From SM1-73 sp964588305 (lineage in GTDB: Bacteria > Zixibacteria > MSB-5A5 > SM1-73), in the NCBI GenBank assembly GCA_964588305.1, contig CAZPOP010000009.1, forward strand, positions 50,730 to 114,729: 64,000 bases of DNA, read 5' to 3'. Shown one piece after another: positions 31,310 to 40,233 of the stretch (positions are counted from its first letter, which is position 1; each line of letters opens with the position of its first letter). The notes beneath the pieces are model-generated. The model had not been told where the DNA came from. It saw only the letters and a program-made list of their open reading frames with translations, and did no database searches. The position numbers were made by a program, and so were the translations under genes.

Positions 31310-32473
31310 AGCCCGCCGCAAATCCTCCACCAGATCATCCCCATCCTCGATGCCGCAGGATAATCGTACCATTCCAGGAGTGACTCCTGTTTTTTCCATA
31401 TCGCGCCGATTGAATCCGTAATGGGAGGTAAGGACGGGAATACTGGCCAGTGATTCCACCCCACCCAGGCTGGTGGCGTTGATGAAAAGCTTGAAGCTAT
31501 CCATCACTTTTGTGGCCGACTTCAGGCCACCTTTAACTTCAAAGCAAACCATCCCCCCGAACCCATGCATCTGTTTTTTTGCCAGACCGTGTTGAGAATG
31601 ATTTGACAGCCCGGGATAAAAGACCTGTGTAACCTTTTTGTGTTTAGACAAAAAGGAGGCAACGGTTCCTGCATTTTGATTTTGCCTCTCCACCCTTACG
31701 GCCAAGGTCTTGAGTCCCCGCAGAAGAAGAAAAGCACCCAGAGGATCGATGCACCCGCCCATAACCTTCATGGTTTCTGTGGCCTGGTCTATTATTTTCT
31801 TCTTGCCGACGATCACTCCTGCCACCACGTCGCTGTGCCCGCCTAAGTATTTGGTCGCGCTGTGAACCACAAAATCAGCGCCCAGGGCAAGTGGCCTCTG
31901 ATTATAGGGCGTGGCAAAGGTATTGTCCACCACCACCGGAATTTTTCTCCGCCGGGCGATATCTGCAAATTTCCTAATATCCGCAACTTTCAGATTCGGA
32001 TTGGTCGGGGTTTCGCAGAATAAGAGCTTTGTCTTCGGGTTTAACAAATTTTTGGCTCTCTCTATTTTTTCGGGATTGACAAAGCGCACTCTGATATTCA
32101 GCCTGGGGAAGGCATGTTTGAAAAGATGATACGTTCCTCCATAGACCGGCTCCGTGCTTATTATTTCTTCTCCCGAGGAGACCAGCGTCAAGGCGATGGT
32201 GGAGACGGCAGCCATTCCGGAGGAGACAACCAGGGCTGTCTCGCCTCCCTCCAAAGCGGCCACCTTCTCTTCAACTGCTTTCAAGGTAGGATTTCCATAT
32301 CGGGTGTAAAGATACTTGTCGGGATCGCCCTTCTGATATCTTATAAGCTCGGCTGTGTTCCTAAAGGCAAAAGTCGAGGTCTGATAGATGGGCGTGGTGA
32401 CTGCTCCGTAAGAAGACCTATCCTCCTCTCCAGCACATACCGCCAATGTGGGGAATTTGTGTTTTTTCTTCAT
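31295..32473 (-). CDS. Trans-sulfuration PLP enzyme (cystathionine gamma-synthase / methionine gamma-lyase type)
   Basis: 392 aa. PIYQTSTFAF, YLYTRYGNPTLKAVEEKVAALEGG (Tyr and Arg binding the neighbouring PLP phosphate), SSGMAAVSTIAL, VVVDNTFATPYNQRPL and the Schiff-base Lys in HSATKYLGGHSDVVAGV place it firmly in the Cys/Met metabolism PLP family. The C-terminal SLGGVESLASIP motif is also conserved. The family covers cystathionine gamma-synthase, cystathionine gamma-lyase, methionine gamma-lyase and O-acetylhomoserine sulfhydrylase; local sequence does not decide. Cytosolic tetramer by family knowledge. Confidence 0.9.
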   Translation of the reverse strand: MKKKHKFPTLAVCAGEEDRSSYGAVTTPIYQTSTFAFRNTAELIRYQKGDPDKYLYTRYGNPTLKAVEEKVAALEGGETALVVSSGMAAVSTIALTLVSSGEEIISTEPVYGGTYHLFKHAFPRLNIRVRFVNPEKIERAKNLLNPKTKLLFCETPTNPNLKVADIRKFADIARRRKIPVVVDNTFATPYNQRPLALGADFVVHSATKYLGGHSDVVAGVIVGKKKIIDQATETMKVMGGCIDPLGAFLLLRGLKTLAVRVERQNQNAGTVASFLSKHKKVTQVFYPGLSNHSQHGLAKKQMHGFGGMVCFEVKGGLKSATKVMDSFKLFINATSLGGVESLASIPVLTSHYGFNRRDMEKTGVTPGMVRLSCGIEDGDDLVEDLRRALDRV

Positions 32474-32539
32474 ATCGGATGAGTTCCTTTCATTTAAAAG
32501 ATGATATTCCGCTTCCCGGAAAATGCAGCGGGTTGTCTC

Positions 32540-33046
32540 TCAATAAAGTAGTTCTTTCAGACTCTTTTCCAGATCATCCTGATCAAATGAGCCGTCATAT
32601 CTTTTCTTTATGTTCCCTTTCCGGTCCACTACCAGAGTGGTTGGCACTCCGGAAAAGTCCCCCAAGTTCTTCAGCACCTCTTCGTTTCCTCTCAGAATCC
32701 GGTACTCGATTCCCTTTTTTTGGACAAATGGCTCCACCAAATCCAAGCTGTCTTTATCCAGCGCGATGCCGATCACCACCAGGTCGCTCTTCTTGTATTT
32801 TTGATGCAGCAAGTTCAACTTGGGTATCTCCTCCTCGCAGGGAGGACACCAGGTCGCCCAGAAGTTGATCACCAGCACCTTGCCCTCAAAATCGTGCAAA
32901 CTTATGGTTTTCCCACTCAAATCGGGAAGATCGAAATTCAAGTCCTGTTTTGGATTTTTCTCTTTTGCAGTATTGACACAGCCAGACAGCACGGCAACGA
33001 CAAAAACGAAGAAAACAACGCTCACTTTTTCGAAGATTCTCGTCAT
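32540..33046 (-). CDS. TlpA/ResA-like thioredoxin-family lipoprotein
   Basis: 168 aa. A lipoprotein signal ends at VLSGC (Cys22). The AhpC/TSA-thioredoxin fold follows: FDLPDLSGKTISLHDFEGKVLVINFWATWCPPCEEEIP (given by position 39-76) with the WCPPC redox motif, and a cis-Pro in GVPTTLVVDRKG. Such proteins reduce periplasmic disulfides, for instance in cytochrome c maturation. It is predicted to be membrane-anchored in the periplasm. It lies 67 bp upstream of the trans-sulfuration gene on the same strand. Confidence 0.9.
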   Translation of the reverse strand: MTRIFEKVSVVFFVFVVAVLSGCVNTAKEKNPKQDLNFDLPDLSGKTISLHDFEGKVLVINFWATWCPPCEEEIPKLNLLHQKYKKSDLVVIGIALDKDSLDLVEPFVQKKGIEYRILRGNEEVLKNLGDFSGVPTTLVVDRKGNIKKRYDGSFDQDDLEKSLKELLY

Positions 33047-33736
33047 TTCTCTTCGGCTCCCGCTAGATTCAGGCGATTCATGCTCTGGCTGAAGCTTTCA
33101 CTTCCAGAACTTTGCGTAATCAACAAATATCTGGCCGAAGAGGCAAGGAAAAAATTCAAATTTCTTGGCAAGGGGATTTATAGCTCCTTGAACTGCTGCA
33201 TAGCTGGGTTCGGCAGGATCATGAGATGGAGAACGAAAGAGGGGGAGTGATGCAGAATCTTTTGGACTCCGTTCTTGAGAATTCTTGAGCAGATACTCAT
33301 TCAAATGCGGAAGGCGGGATTTGAACCCTTGAGGGGCATCTTCGTAAGCTGTTGAGGAATGGGCTATTACAAAGGCAGGTAACGGTTTAAAGACTTTGTG
33401 ATAGCCCATGAAAACGCACTAAGACCCACGGAAAGACAAGGCGAATTGAAACAAATAGAAACAGGGGCAAGGGTAGGGGAACACTGACGCCCTACTGGGC
33501 CAACACCAGAAGTAAAAAGCCGGGTGAGAATATGTTACAGATTTTGAGAGTTTTTTTGGACACTCACCGACCCCCAGATCCCTTCTCTAACGGAAGAATA
33601 GAGCCAAGAGAAGTCTTGCCAAATTTCCGGGAACTCCTGAAAAGAAGTCCCACCTGATGAGAAGCAGTCTAGTAGAGCAAGCCCCAGCTACGATAATGCA
33701 GCCCTGGCTTTTGTCTGACTTAATCGGGGTATCGGA
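33047..33736. repeat. Gene-free stretch with tRNA-Leu fragment and integrase-derived repeat (copy 1)
   Basis: No gene in this 690-bp gap. 33303-33328 is an exact 26-bp copy of the tRNA-Leu(GAG) 3' end. It is followed by TTGAGGAATGGGCTATTAC, AATTGAAACAAATAGAAACAGG, GGGTAGGGG and CACTCACCGACCCCCAG, a pattern shared with 38196-38400, 50803-51060 and 53085-53220. AATTGAAACAAAT and the GAAACA runs match the 3' end of the integrase remnant at 38700-38740. Confidence 0.65.
33303..33328. other. Putative att site: duplicate of the tRNA-Leu 3' end
   Basis: The 26 bases here are identical to 38774-38799, which cover the 3' end of the minus-strand tRNA-Leu(GAG) gene. This is the arrangement left when a tyrosine recombinase inserts an element into a tRNA 3' end. 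Confidence 0.7.
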
Positions 33737-36700
33737 CTACTTGAGCAGTAACATCTTCTTGGTCTCTGCGAATTCATCGGTCTCTATCCGGTAGAAGTAA
33801 ATTCCACTGGCTACTGCATTACCTTTGTCGTCCCTTGCATCCCAATCGAAGGACTTGCATCCCGGTGGTTGGTGCCCATCGATTAATGTCCTCACCCTCT
33901 CGCCCAGTGAATTATAAATTACCAACCTGATTTTGCTCCCCGTTGGCAGACTACAGGTGAAATTAGTCTTCAGATTGAATGGATTTGGGTGATTCTGATT
34001 CAAAAGGAAATCACCGGATCTCAATAGCAAGGAGTCTTCATCAGCAGAGCTTGATCCAAGTACGGTGAAGGTTGCTTCATTAGAATCACACAATCCGCCT
34101 GGATCACAGGCCTTGAGCCAGACGGTCTCGGAACCGTTCCATTCTGGATTGGGCACGGTTATGGTGGCCACCCGATCAGTTATGTCAACCAATAACTCAG
34201 TTTCGCCCCAATGTGTCCAGATCATAACCGAATCGTGGTCATCCGGATCGGTCACATGGTTATCTAGGTTGACGGGAGCGAAACTCTCACCCTTGGGAGT
34301 GCTCTGATTGAGGATGTCCGAAACCAGAGGCGTATCATTCTCTGCCGTCACGGTGAAGGTCGCTTCATTGGAATCACATAATCCGCCCGGATCGCAGGCT
34401 TTGAACCAGATGGTCTCCGAACCATTCCAGTCCGGATTGGGAACGCTTATGGTGCCCACCCGATCAGTTATACCAACCGATAACTCCACTTGGCCGGAAT
34501 GCGTCCAGGTCATCTGGTCATCTGGGTTATCCACATCTTCTACATCATCCAGGTAGATGGAGGCAAAGCTATCACTCTCCTCAATGGTTTGATCGGGAAT
34601 GTTCGAGACAACAGGTGTGTCATTAAAAGCCGTCACGGTGAATGCTGCTTCGTTGGAATCACACAACCCACCCGGATCACAGGCTTTGAACCAGATGATC
34701 TCGGAGCCATTCCATTCTGGATAGGGAACGCTTACGGTGGCCACCCGGTCAGCTATGTCAACCAATAACTCAGTTTCGCCCCAATGTGTCCAGATCGTAA
34801 CCGAATCATGATCATCCGGATCAGTCACGTAGTTGTCCAAGCTGATGGAAGCGAAACTCCCACCGTAGGCGACGGTCTGATTGGGAATGTCCGAAACCCC
34901 GGGCGTATCATTCTCTGCCGTAACCGTGAACGTGGCCTCATTGGAATCACACAGTCCTCCCGGATCGCAGGCTTTAAACCAGATGGTCTCGGCACCATTC
35001 CAGTCCGGATTGGGAACGCTTATGGTGGCCACTCGATCAGTTATACCAACCAATAGGTCGGTTTCGCCCGAATAACTCCAGATCATAACCGAATCGTGAT
35101 CATCCACATCGGTCACATAGTTGTCCAGGTTGATGGAGGCAAAGCTTTCGCCCTCGGCGATGGTTTGATTGGGAATGTCTGCAACCACCGGTGTATCATT
35201 CTCTGCCGTTACGGTGAAGGTTGCCTCATTGGAATCACACGCTCCGCCCGGATCACAGGCCTTAAACCAGATGGTCTCGCCACCATTCCAGTCGGGATTG
35301 GGAACGCTTACGGTCGCCACCCTATCGGTTATATCAACCGTTAACTCGGTTTCGCCCCAATGAGTCCAGGTCATAACCGAATCATGATCATCCACATCGG
35401 TCACATAGTTGTCCAGGCTGACGGGAGCAAAGCTCTGGCCCTCGGCGATGCTCTCACCGGGAATGTCTGCAACCACAGGCGTATCATTCTCTGCGGTCAC
35501 GGTGAAGGTTGCTTCATTGGAATCACATGCTCCACCCGGATCACAGGCTTTGAACCAGATGGTCTCAGAACCATTCCAGTCCGGATTGGGAGCCCCTATG
35601 GTGGCCACCCGATCGGTTATATCGATCAACAACTCGACTTCGCCCGAATGCGTCCAAATCATAACCGAATCGTGGTCGTCCGGATCAGTCACATAGTCGT
35701 CCAGGTCGATTAAGCCGAAGTTATCATTCTCGGCGATGGTCTGATCGGGAATATCTGAGACGACAGGTGTGTCATTAAATGCGGTGACGGTGAAAGTCGC
35801 GTCATTAGAATTGCACAGTCCGCCCGGATCACAGGCTTTGAACCAGACGGTCTCGGAACCATTCCAGTCCGGATTGGGAACGCTTATGGTGGCCACCCGA
35901 TCAGTTATATCAACCGACAACTCCACCTCGCCCCAATGAGTCCAGATTATATCCTCATCAGGGTCATCTGGATCTTCTACGTAGTCATCCAGGTTGATCG
36001 AATCAAAACTATCACTTTCCGTAATGGTCTGATCTGGGATGTTTAAGACTACGGGCGGATTATTAGGCAGGGTGCTGCAGTTGAAGAGCGAAACCCTGAA
36101 ATCGTCAACGCCTGCTTCCACTACAGACCCGTCACCCAGATCTGAGGCTTCGAAGCGAACTCTAACTTGGTCAGTCGGCGTGATAGAATCACCAATCATA
36201 AAGCTATGTTCTTTCCACCCGGCGGAGGTTTGAGGGCCAACGGTCTCAACCAACGTCCAGCTTGCGCCATCGTCGTCAGAGACGTAGACCCGGAACAGAT
36301 CGTTGTTAGGATTGTCGCCAAAGTTGTTGGTATACCACAAAGCGTAATGGACTTGAGCGTCAACACCCGTGCTGAGATCGAAAGATGGTGAGATCAGCCA
36401 GGTGATCCCACCGTCGACATCAGAATTACCATATACGTTATCCGTGAGATAGCAATTACCCGATCCATCGAAATCTGTGGGTGGATCACCACGATCGCCT
36501 CCACCAGCAGGAACGCCACGTTCCCAGGCACCATCAGTAAGATAGGGATCGTTTTCCACGGTCCAACCGAGATCAGTCTTAAAGTCGTCAGCAAACACCG
36601 TGATCAGCTCTCCGACCAGTGAGGAGTAAACCGTGGCAGGAGCATCAGACGGGTTGTATGTCACGCCTGAGTTAACTCCTTCGGCGCTGAAGTAGTATTC

Positions 36701-37846
36701 TGGTTCGTCATCACAGTCCGCTGGAGGCAGTGTGGCTTCATACAGATCGCCGCCTAAAGAGGCCAAGGTCGAGGTAAGATAGGTACCACCATCATAACGA
36801 TAATGAAGCATACCTGTCCCCGGGACGTACGAATCACCGATTTCTTCAATCTGCACGGTGGCAGTTGTTGGTACACCGGGACTCAGGATCTCCGGAACGC
36901 CGTCAGGAAAGTTGAACCTCAGCATCGCCGTGCCTGCATAATCCACGTAGCAGGCGGCATAGCCGATGTTTGAGCAGTCATACGGGATACGCATGTAACC
37001 ACCTTCGCCCCACCCGGAACCCCATGAATTGCGCATGATCCAAATACCATCGATCCCCTGGTTATCGTCCCAGCCGACCAGCACCACAGCGTGATTTACT
37101 TCTCCACTTCCACAGCCATTGAATATGCCGCCGGTGTAAGCTTGCATGGCCGTATTGGCGTAAACTGTCACTGAGACCGGACCATAATCCAAAATGGCCT
37201 GTTTAATGGAATTCACAGGCGGGATACTGTAGCCGTTGCCAACGAAGGCCCAATCGTTGATGAGATAATCGTGAGGGTAGGGGCAATTGCAGGGAACATC
37301 GGCAGCAACATATGGGAAGTAAGTCTCCTGAACGGCTCCGGTTCCACCGCAGGGGTCGGTCTTCCACTGATGGTAGTCGTGTGCCCACCAACCTCCACCG
37401 CAGCCCCACCCATCCGAGTTGCAGCTGACCAGCCACTGCTCGGAAAGATCCACGGTTACACCGTCCTTGATTTTGATGTTGCATTCCAGCGGTCCAACCG
37501 TTCCAAACGCCCAGCAGCTGCCGCAGGAGCTCTGGTTTTTAACCGGGGTACAGCCACCTGAATCACACCAGCTGAATGCATCTGGTAAGGCTTTGGTCGG
37601 CGTGCACAGGTTAAAGCGAACACCGACCCGCCAGTTCTCAGGCACCACTAATCCACACAGTTCATCCAACGAATGCTTGGTGGCAGAGTTCTCACCAACG
37701 CCAAAAGTCCACCCTTCGATCTCTCCCTGCTTTTGCAGAGCAGCAATGTCAGCACTTGAAAGCCCCTCAGCAGAGGGGGCTTCTGCCATCAAGAACAGGA
37801 ACGATATGATCAGCGCTAAGTTTCTGAGTATTTTCTTCTGTTTCAT
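33737..37846 (-). CDS. Large secreted C1A (papain-type) cysteine peptidase with seven tandem repeats
   Basis: 1369 aa. Signal peptide about 1-26. The peptidase C1A domain is about 85-305, with catalytic Cys111 (SSCGSCWAF), His252 (VNHAVVLVGW) and Asn273 (RNSWGSGWG), and a preceding Gln104-region. Residues 310-410 form an Ig-like domain. Residues 415-590 form a jelly-roll/MAM-like domain (WLISPSFDLSTG, VEAGVDDFRVSLFN). Residues 595-1266 are seven repeats of about 96 aa (PVVSDIPDQTI, SFASINLDNYVTDPDDHDS, ITDRVATISVPNPDWNGSETIWFKACDPGG, SNEATFTVTAEND, given in parts). The C-terminal 85 residues are a FlgD-like/T9SS-type beta domain (LVIYNSLGERVRTL, GIYFYRIETDEF, KKMLLLK). It is probably secreted and surface-attached. 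It is carried on a tRNA-flanked element. Confidence 0.9.
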   Translation of the reverse strand: MKQKKILRNLALIISFLFLMAEAPSAEGLSSADIAALQKQGEIEGWTFGVGENSATKHSLDELCGLVVPENWRVGVRFNLCTPTKALPDAFSWCDSGGCTPVKNQSSCGSCWAFGTVGPLECNIKIKDGVTVDLSEQWLVSCNSDGWGCGGGWWAHDYHQWKTDPCGGTGAVQETYFPYVAADVPCNCPYPHDYLINDWAFVGNGYSIPPVNSIKQAILDYGPVSVTVYANTAMQAYTGGIFNGCGSGEVNHAVVLVGWDDNQGIDGIWIMRNSWGSGWGEGGYMRIPYDCSNIGYAACYVDYAGTAMLRFNFPDGVPEILSPGVPTTATVQIEEIGDSYVPGTGMLHYRYDGGTYLTSTLASLGGDLYEATLPPADCDDEPEYYFSAEGVNSGVTYNPSDAPATVYSSLVGELITVFADDFKTDLGWTVENDPYLTDGAWERGVPAGGGDRGDPPTDFDGSGNCYLTDNVYGNSDVDGGITWLISPSFDLSTGVDAQVHYALWYTNNFGDNPNNDLFRVYVSDDDGASWTLVETVGPQTSAGWKEHSFMIGDSITPTDQVRVRFEASDLGDGSVVEAGVDDFRVSLFNCSTLPNNPPVVLNIPDQTITESDSFDSINLDDYVEDPDDPDEDIIWTHWGEVELSVDITDRVATISVPNPDWNGSETVWFKACDPGGLCNSNDATFTVTAFNDTPVVSDIPDQTIAENDNFGLIDLDDYVTDPDDHDSVMIWTHSGEVELLIDITDRVATIGAPNPDWNGSETIWFKACDPGGACDSNEATFTVTAENDTPVVADIPGESIAEGQSFAPVSLDNYVTDVDDHDSVMTWTHWGETELTVDITDRVATVSVPNPDWNGGETIWFKACDPGGACDSNEATFTVTAENDTPVVADIPNQTIAEGESFASINLDNYVTDVDDHDSVMIWSYSGETDLLVGITDRVATISVPNPDWNGAETIWFKACDPGGLCDSNEATFTVTAENDTPGVSDIPNQTVAYGGSFASISLDNYVTDPDDHDSVTIWTHWGETELLVDIADRVATVSVPYPEWNGSEIIWFKACDPGGLCDSNEAAFTVTAFNDTPVVSNIPDQTIEESDSFASIYLDDVEDVDNPDDQMTWTHSGQVELSVGITDRVGTISVPNPDWNGSETIWFKACDPGGLCDSNEATFTVTAENDTPLVSDILNQSTPKGESFAPVNLDNHVTDPDDHDSVMIWTHWGETELLVDITDRVATITVPNPEWNGSETVWLKACDPGGLCDSNEATFTVLGSSSADEDSLLLRSGDFLLNQNHPNPFNLKTNFTCSLPTGSKIRLVIYNSLGERVRTLIDGHQPPGCKSFDWDARDDKGNAVASGIYFYRIETDEFAETKKMLLLK
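34051..36064. repeat. Seven tandem ~288-bp repeats within the C1A peptidase gene
   Basis: Each unit encodes about 96 aa starting PVVxxIPxQTI and ending SNEATFTVTAEND. Nucleotide identity between units is high (for example TCACGGTGAA and GGATCACAGGC recur in every unit), so unit number may vary by slippage or recombination and may be mis-assembled in short-read data. Confidence 0.9.
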
Positions 37847-38495
37847 TACATCAGTCTCCTCTGTAAATTCATCGGCACGTTGTCAACGAAATCTGAGAAA
37901 GACCAACATCCCAGAAACGCTTGAGTCAAGCTGAAACCTGACGCTTCTGGTTTACCGCTTCAAGTATGGCTTGCTTCTAACAGACTTCTTGACCCCAAAC
38001 AGCCAATTTTTGGCGTGTCGAAGGATGTGGAAAAATTGAACAGGAGGTTAGTTTTTTTGTCGACAGATTAAGATAGAAAGGATACACTAGGATCAGATAT
38101 CGGAAAGAAGATATTGCCTGAACCGCCTCATTTTTCTTTAAGGAATCCGTTAAACGGGTGGGGTAGTCGCCGTCTACCCCAAGCCACTGACAACGACAGG
38201 AGCACGCAGAGAATTTTCCCGAATCCCCAAGAAGGGGGGGACACCGACCCCCTACCCCCGTCAATTATCGAAGTAGAAAGCCCCGTGACAATTTGTTCCA
38301 GTTTTTGAGGAATTCTTGAGGCAACCCACCGACCCCCAGGCCCCTTGCTTGATCCGACAAAGGGAGTGCCCTAGCTACCAATCTGGCTAGGGTTTCTTTC
38401 AACAGCTTAGCTTCTGTCATCAAAGGGCTCTTCCCCAACAGCCGAGAGCACAAGAGTCCTTAACACATTTTACGGTCGGTGTTTTTGACCGCGAA
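37847..38495. repeat. Gene-free stretch with integrase-derived repeat (copy 2)
   Basis: No intact gene. 38196-38400 carries GGGGGGACACCGACCCCC, TCGAAGTAGAAAGCC, GTGACAATTTGTTCCAG, TTTTTGAGGAATTC and ACCCACCGACCCCCAGGCC, the best-preserved version of the family also seen at 33340, 50803 and 53085. Confidence 0.6.
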
Positions 38496-38795
38496 GTGGC
38501 CAGGCTATACAAGAAGGCAGGGCTTGAAGGTGCTAATATGCATACCCTCAAGCACAGCTTCGCCAGCCACCTATTCATGAAAGGGGTCGATCCCAGAACT
38601 GTCCAGGAATATCTTGGGCACTCCACCATCCAAGTGACAGAGAGGTATTCCCACCTGTCGAAAAGCCATAAGAGGGAAGCTATCGAAGTGCTCTGTTTTG
38701 CCCGCCAACGTGAAACAAAACTGAAACAAATCGATGAAGCGGGTGTGCAAGTGATTGACAATCAGCGGGTCAGAAATGCGGAAGGCGGGATTTGA
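38496..38795 (+). pseudogene. Tyrosine recombinase (integrase) C-terminal remnant
   Basis: About 100 aa in a frame that stays open further upstream without a good start. NMHTLKHSFASHLFMKGV, TVQEYLGHSTIQVTERYSHLS is the C-terminal catalytic region: the HxLR box (here HTLK, with Lys in place of Arg), the GHS box and the nucleophilic Tyr in ERYSHLS. The N-terminal arm-binding and core-binding domains are missing. The gene runs into the tRNA-Leu 3' end, as usual for integrases of tRNA-targeting elements. Truncation plus the Arg to Lys change suggests an inactive remnant. Confidence 0.75.
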
Positions 38796-38858
38796 ACCCG
38801 CACGACGTTAGTCACCACCCCCTCAAGATGGCGTGTCTACCAATTCCACCACTTCCGC
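38777..38858 (-). tRNA. tRNA-Leu (anticodon GAG)
   Basis: 82 nt with acceptor GCGGAAG/CTTCCGC and discriminator A, the class-II long variable arm, GGTTCAAATCC T-loop region and anticodon loop TTGAGGG (anticodon GAG). The 3' CCA is not encoded. The 3' end is the att site of the element to its left. It lies 49 bp downstream of secG on the same strand. Confidence 0.95.
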
Positions 38859-38907
38859 AAGATGATTAATCCATATATAGGTATACTGCAACTCGTTCTG
38901 TCGAAGG

Positions 38908-39306
38908 CTATTGCCCTTCACCCGGAGACGGTTGCTGGGGCTCACCCTGCGGCGGAGTTTGGGGCTGAGCTTCAGGCGTTTGGGCAGGGATGCTCGTGGC
39001 GGGGGTTGTCCCTTGGGTAGCCTGTTTCCGCGCCTCCTCGGGGATGGAGCTGGATCCTTTTCCGGCACGACCGGTGACCGGAGCCAGGAAGCTCAACGTC
39101 ATACAGCTTAAGAAGAACGCTATTGCCAGGATTGTGGTCGCTTTAGACAAAAACGTAGCGGCACCCCTTCCTCCGAAGACCGCCCCGGTAATTCCGGAAC
39201 CGCCAAAAGCTCCAGCCAAGCCCTCACCTTTTGCCGACTGCAGCAAGACCGCGATAATAAGGCCGATGCAGATGATCACGTGCAGTATGGTCAGAAGTGT
39301 TATCAA
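38908..39306 (-). CDS. secG: Preprotein translocase subunit SecG
   Basis: 132 aa with two membrane helices (about 3-23 and 53-75) separated by the conserved loop LLQSAKGEGLAGAFGGSG with VFGGRGAATFLSKAT. The SecG core occupies the first 75 residues. The last 50 are a Pro/Gln/Thr-rich tail (TPEAQPQTPPQGEPQQPSP) that is variable in this family and probably disordered. It forms part of the SecYEG channel in the inner membrane. It follows tpiA on the same strand with a 66-bp gap, a common bacterial order (gap-pgk-tpiA-secG). Confidence 0.92.
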   Translation of the reverse strand: MITLLTILHVIICIGLIIAVLLQSAKGEGLAGAFGGSGITGAVFGGRGAATFLSKATTILAIAFFLSCMTLSFLAPVTGRAGKGSSSIPEEARKQATQGTTPATSIPAQTPEAQPQTPPQGEPQQPSPGEGQ

Positions 39307-39372
39307 GAATTCCTCCCGGTAAAGACAGTTCGTTCGTTTTTTAGTTTCTGTGTTTTAGTCAGAGCCAAGGTA

Positions 39373-40128
39373 TCAGGTTGCGCTTCTTACGATTTTCTCA
39401 AAAGAATCCGCATCCAGACTTGCCCCGCCCACCAAAGCCCCGTCGATGTCGGACATCTCCAGTAACTCCTTGGAATTCTCCGGCTTGACCGAGCCTCCGT
39501 ATAAAATGTTTACATTTTCCGCCAAATCCTGGTCGAACATTGACGACAAAAGCTCTCTAGTAAAAAGATGGACCTCGTTTGCCTGAGTTGGCGTGGCGGT
39601 TTTTCCGGTGCCGATGGCCCAAACCGGCTCATAGGCAATCACGCATTTCTTCACCGAACCGGCATCCAACTCTTCAAACGCCCCCCTAATATGATCTTCG
39701 ACCACTTGCTCGGTTTTGTTTGCCTCTCTTTCCTCCAGTCTCTCTCCCACGCAAACAATGGGAATAAGTCCGAAGTTGAGTGCCGATTTAACCTTGAGAT
39801 TTACGTTTTCATTTGTTTCGAAAAAGTAGTTCCTTCTTTCCGAATGCCCTATGATAACGTATTTGGATCCAATTGTCAACAGCATTTGGGGAGAAATCTC
39901 GCCCGTAAAGGCTCCCTCCCTCTCCCAATGCATGTTCTGTGCTCCCAGCAGGATATGTGAGCCTTTGATAGCCTCCTTGACCGAAGCTAAAGCGGTGAAA
40001 GGAGGACATAGTATCACCTTCACCGAATTTACCTCGGACAACTTTTGTTTTAAAGCCGAAGCCAGCTGGAAGGCTTCCTTGTGTGTCTTATACATTTTCC
40101 AGTTTCCAGCAATTATTGGAGTTCGCAT
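39373..40128 (-). CDS. tpiA: Triosephosphate isomerase
   Basis: 251 aa with the ATG at 40126-40128, giving the canonical opening RTPIIAGNWKMYKTH (catalytic Lys in NWKM); an upstream start at 40176 adds 16 unlikely residues. Other key residues: YVIIGHSERR (His electrophile), AYEPVWAIGTGKTATP (catalytic Glu and flexible loop 6), NILYGGSVKPEN (phosphate binding) and DGALVGGASLDADSF. It interconverts dihydroxyacetone phosphate and glyceraldehyde 3-phosphate. It belongs to a gap-pgk-tpiA-secG run. Confidence 0.97.
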   Translation of the reverse strand: MRTPIIAGNWKMYKTHKEAFQLASALKQKLSEVNSVKVILCPPFTALASVKEAIKGSHILLGAQNMHWEREGAFTGEISPQMLLTIGSKYVIIGHSERRNYFFETNENVNLKVKSALNFGLIPIVCVGERLEEREANKTEQVVEDHIRGAFEELDAGSVKKCVIAYEPVWAIGTGKTATPTQANEVHLFTRELLSSMFDQDLAENVNILYGGSVKPENSKELLEMSDIDGALVGGASLDADSFEKIVRSAT

Positions 40129-40133
40129 GTTTC

Positions 40134-40233
40134 GTCCGCAGTCTGCGGTGCACCGACCGCCGCTAAAGGTTTTCAAATGGTTCGCCCAAAGGCGAACACT
40201 CCAACTTTTCTCTTGACCCTTGACCCTGCTTTA
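40134..40233. repeat. Short heptad-periodic arrays between tpiA and pgk
   Basis: GTCCGCA, GTCTGCG, GTGCACC, GACCGCC at 40134-40161, and TTGACCC twice at 40213-40226. Between them is a GGTTCGCC/GGCGAAC hairpin next to ACTCCA (40180-40204), a member of the dispersed CACTCCA hairpin family. Confidence 0.5.

Larger units (their letters stand above)
33303..38799. mobile_element. Remnant integrative element at tRNA-Leu(GAG)
   Basis: A 5.5-kb segment bounded by the 26-bp tRNA 3'-end repeat on the left and the intact tRNA on the right, with a tyrosine-recombinase remnant right next to the tRNA. Cargo: a 1369-aa C1A peptidase with tandem repeats. The integrase is truncated, so the element is probably immobile. 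Inference from boundary repeats and integrase position. Confidence 0.6.

Noticed and set aside
32474..32539. SAM or other riboswitch before the trans-sulfuration gene
   Set aside because: The leader is too short and shows no conserved stems.
34051..36064. CRISPR array
   Set aside because: The repeats are 288 bp, coding and contiguous without spacers; no cas genes. No CRISPR seen anywhere in the window.
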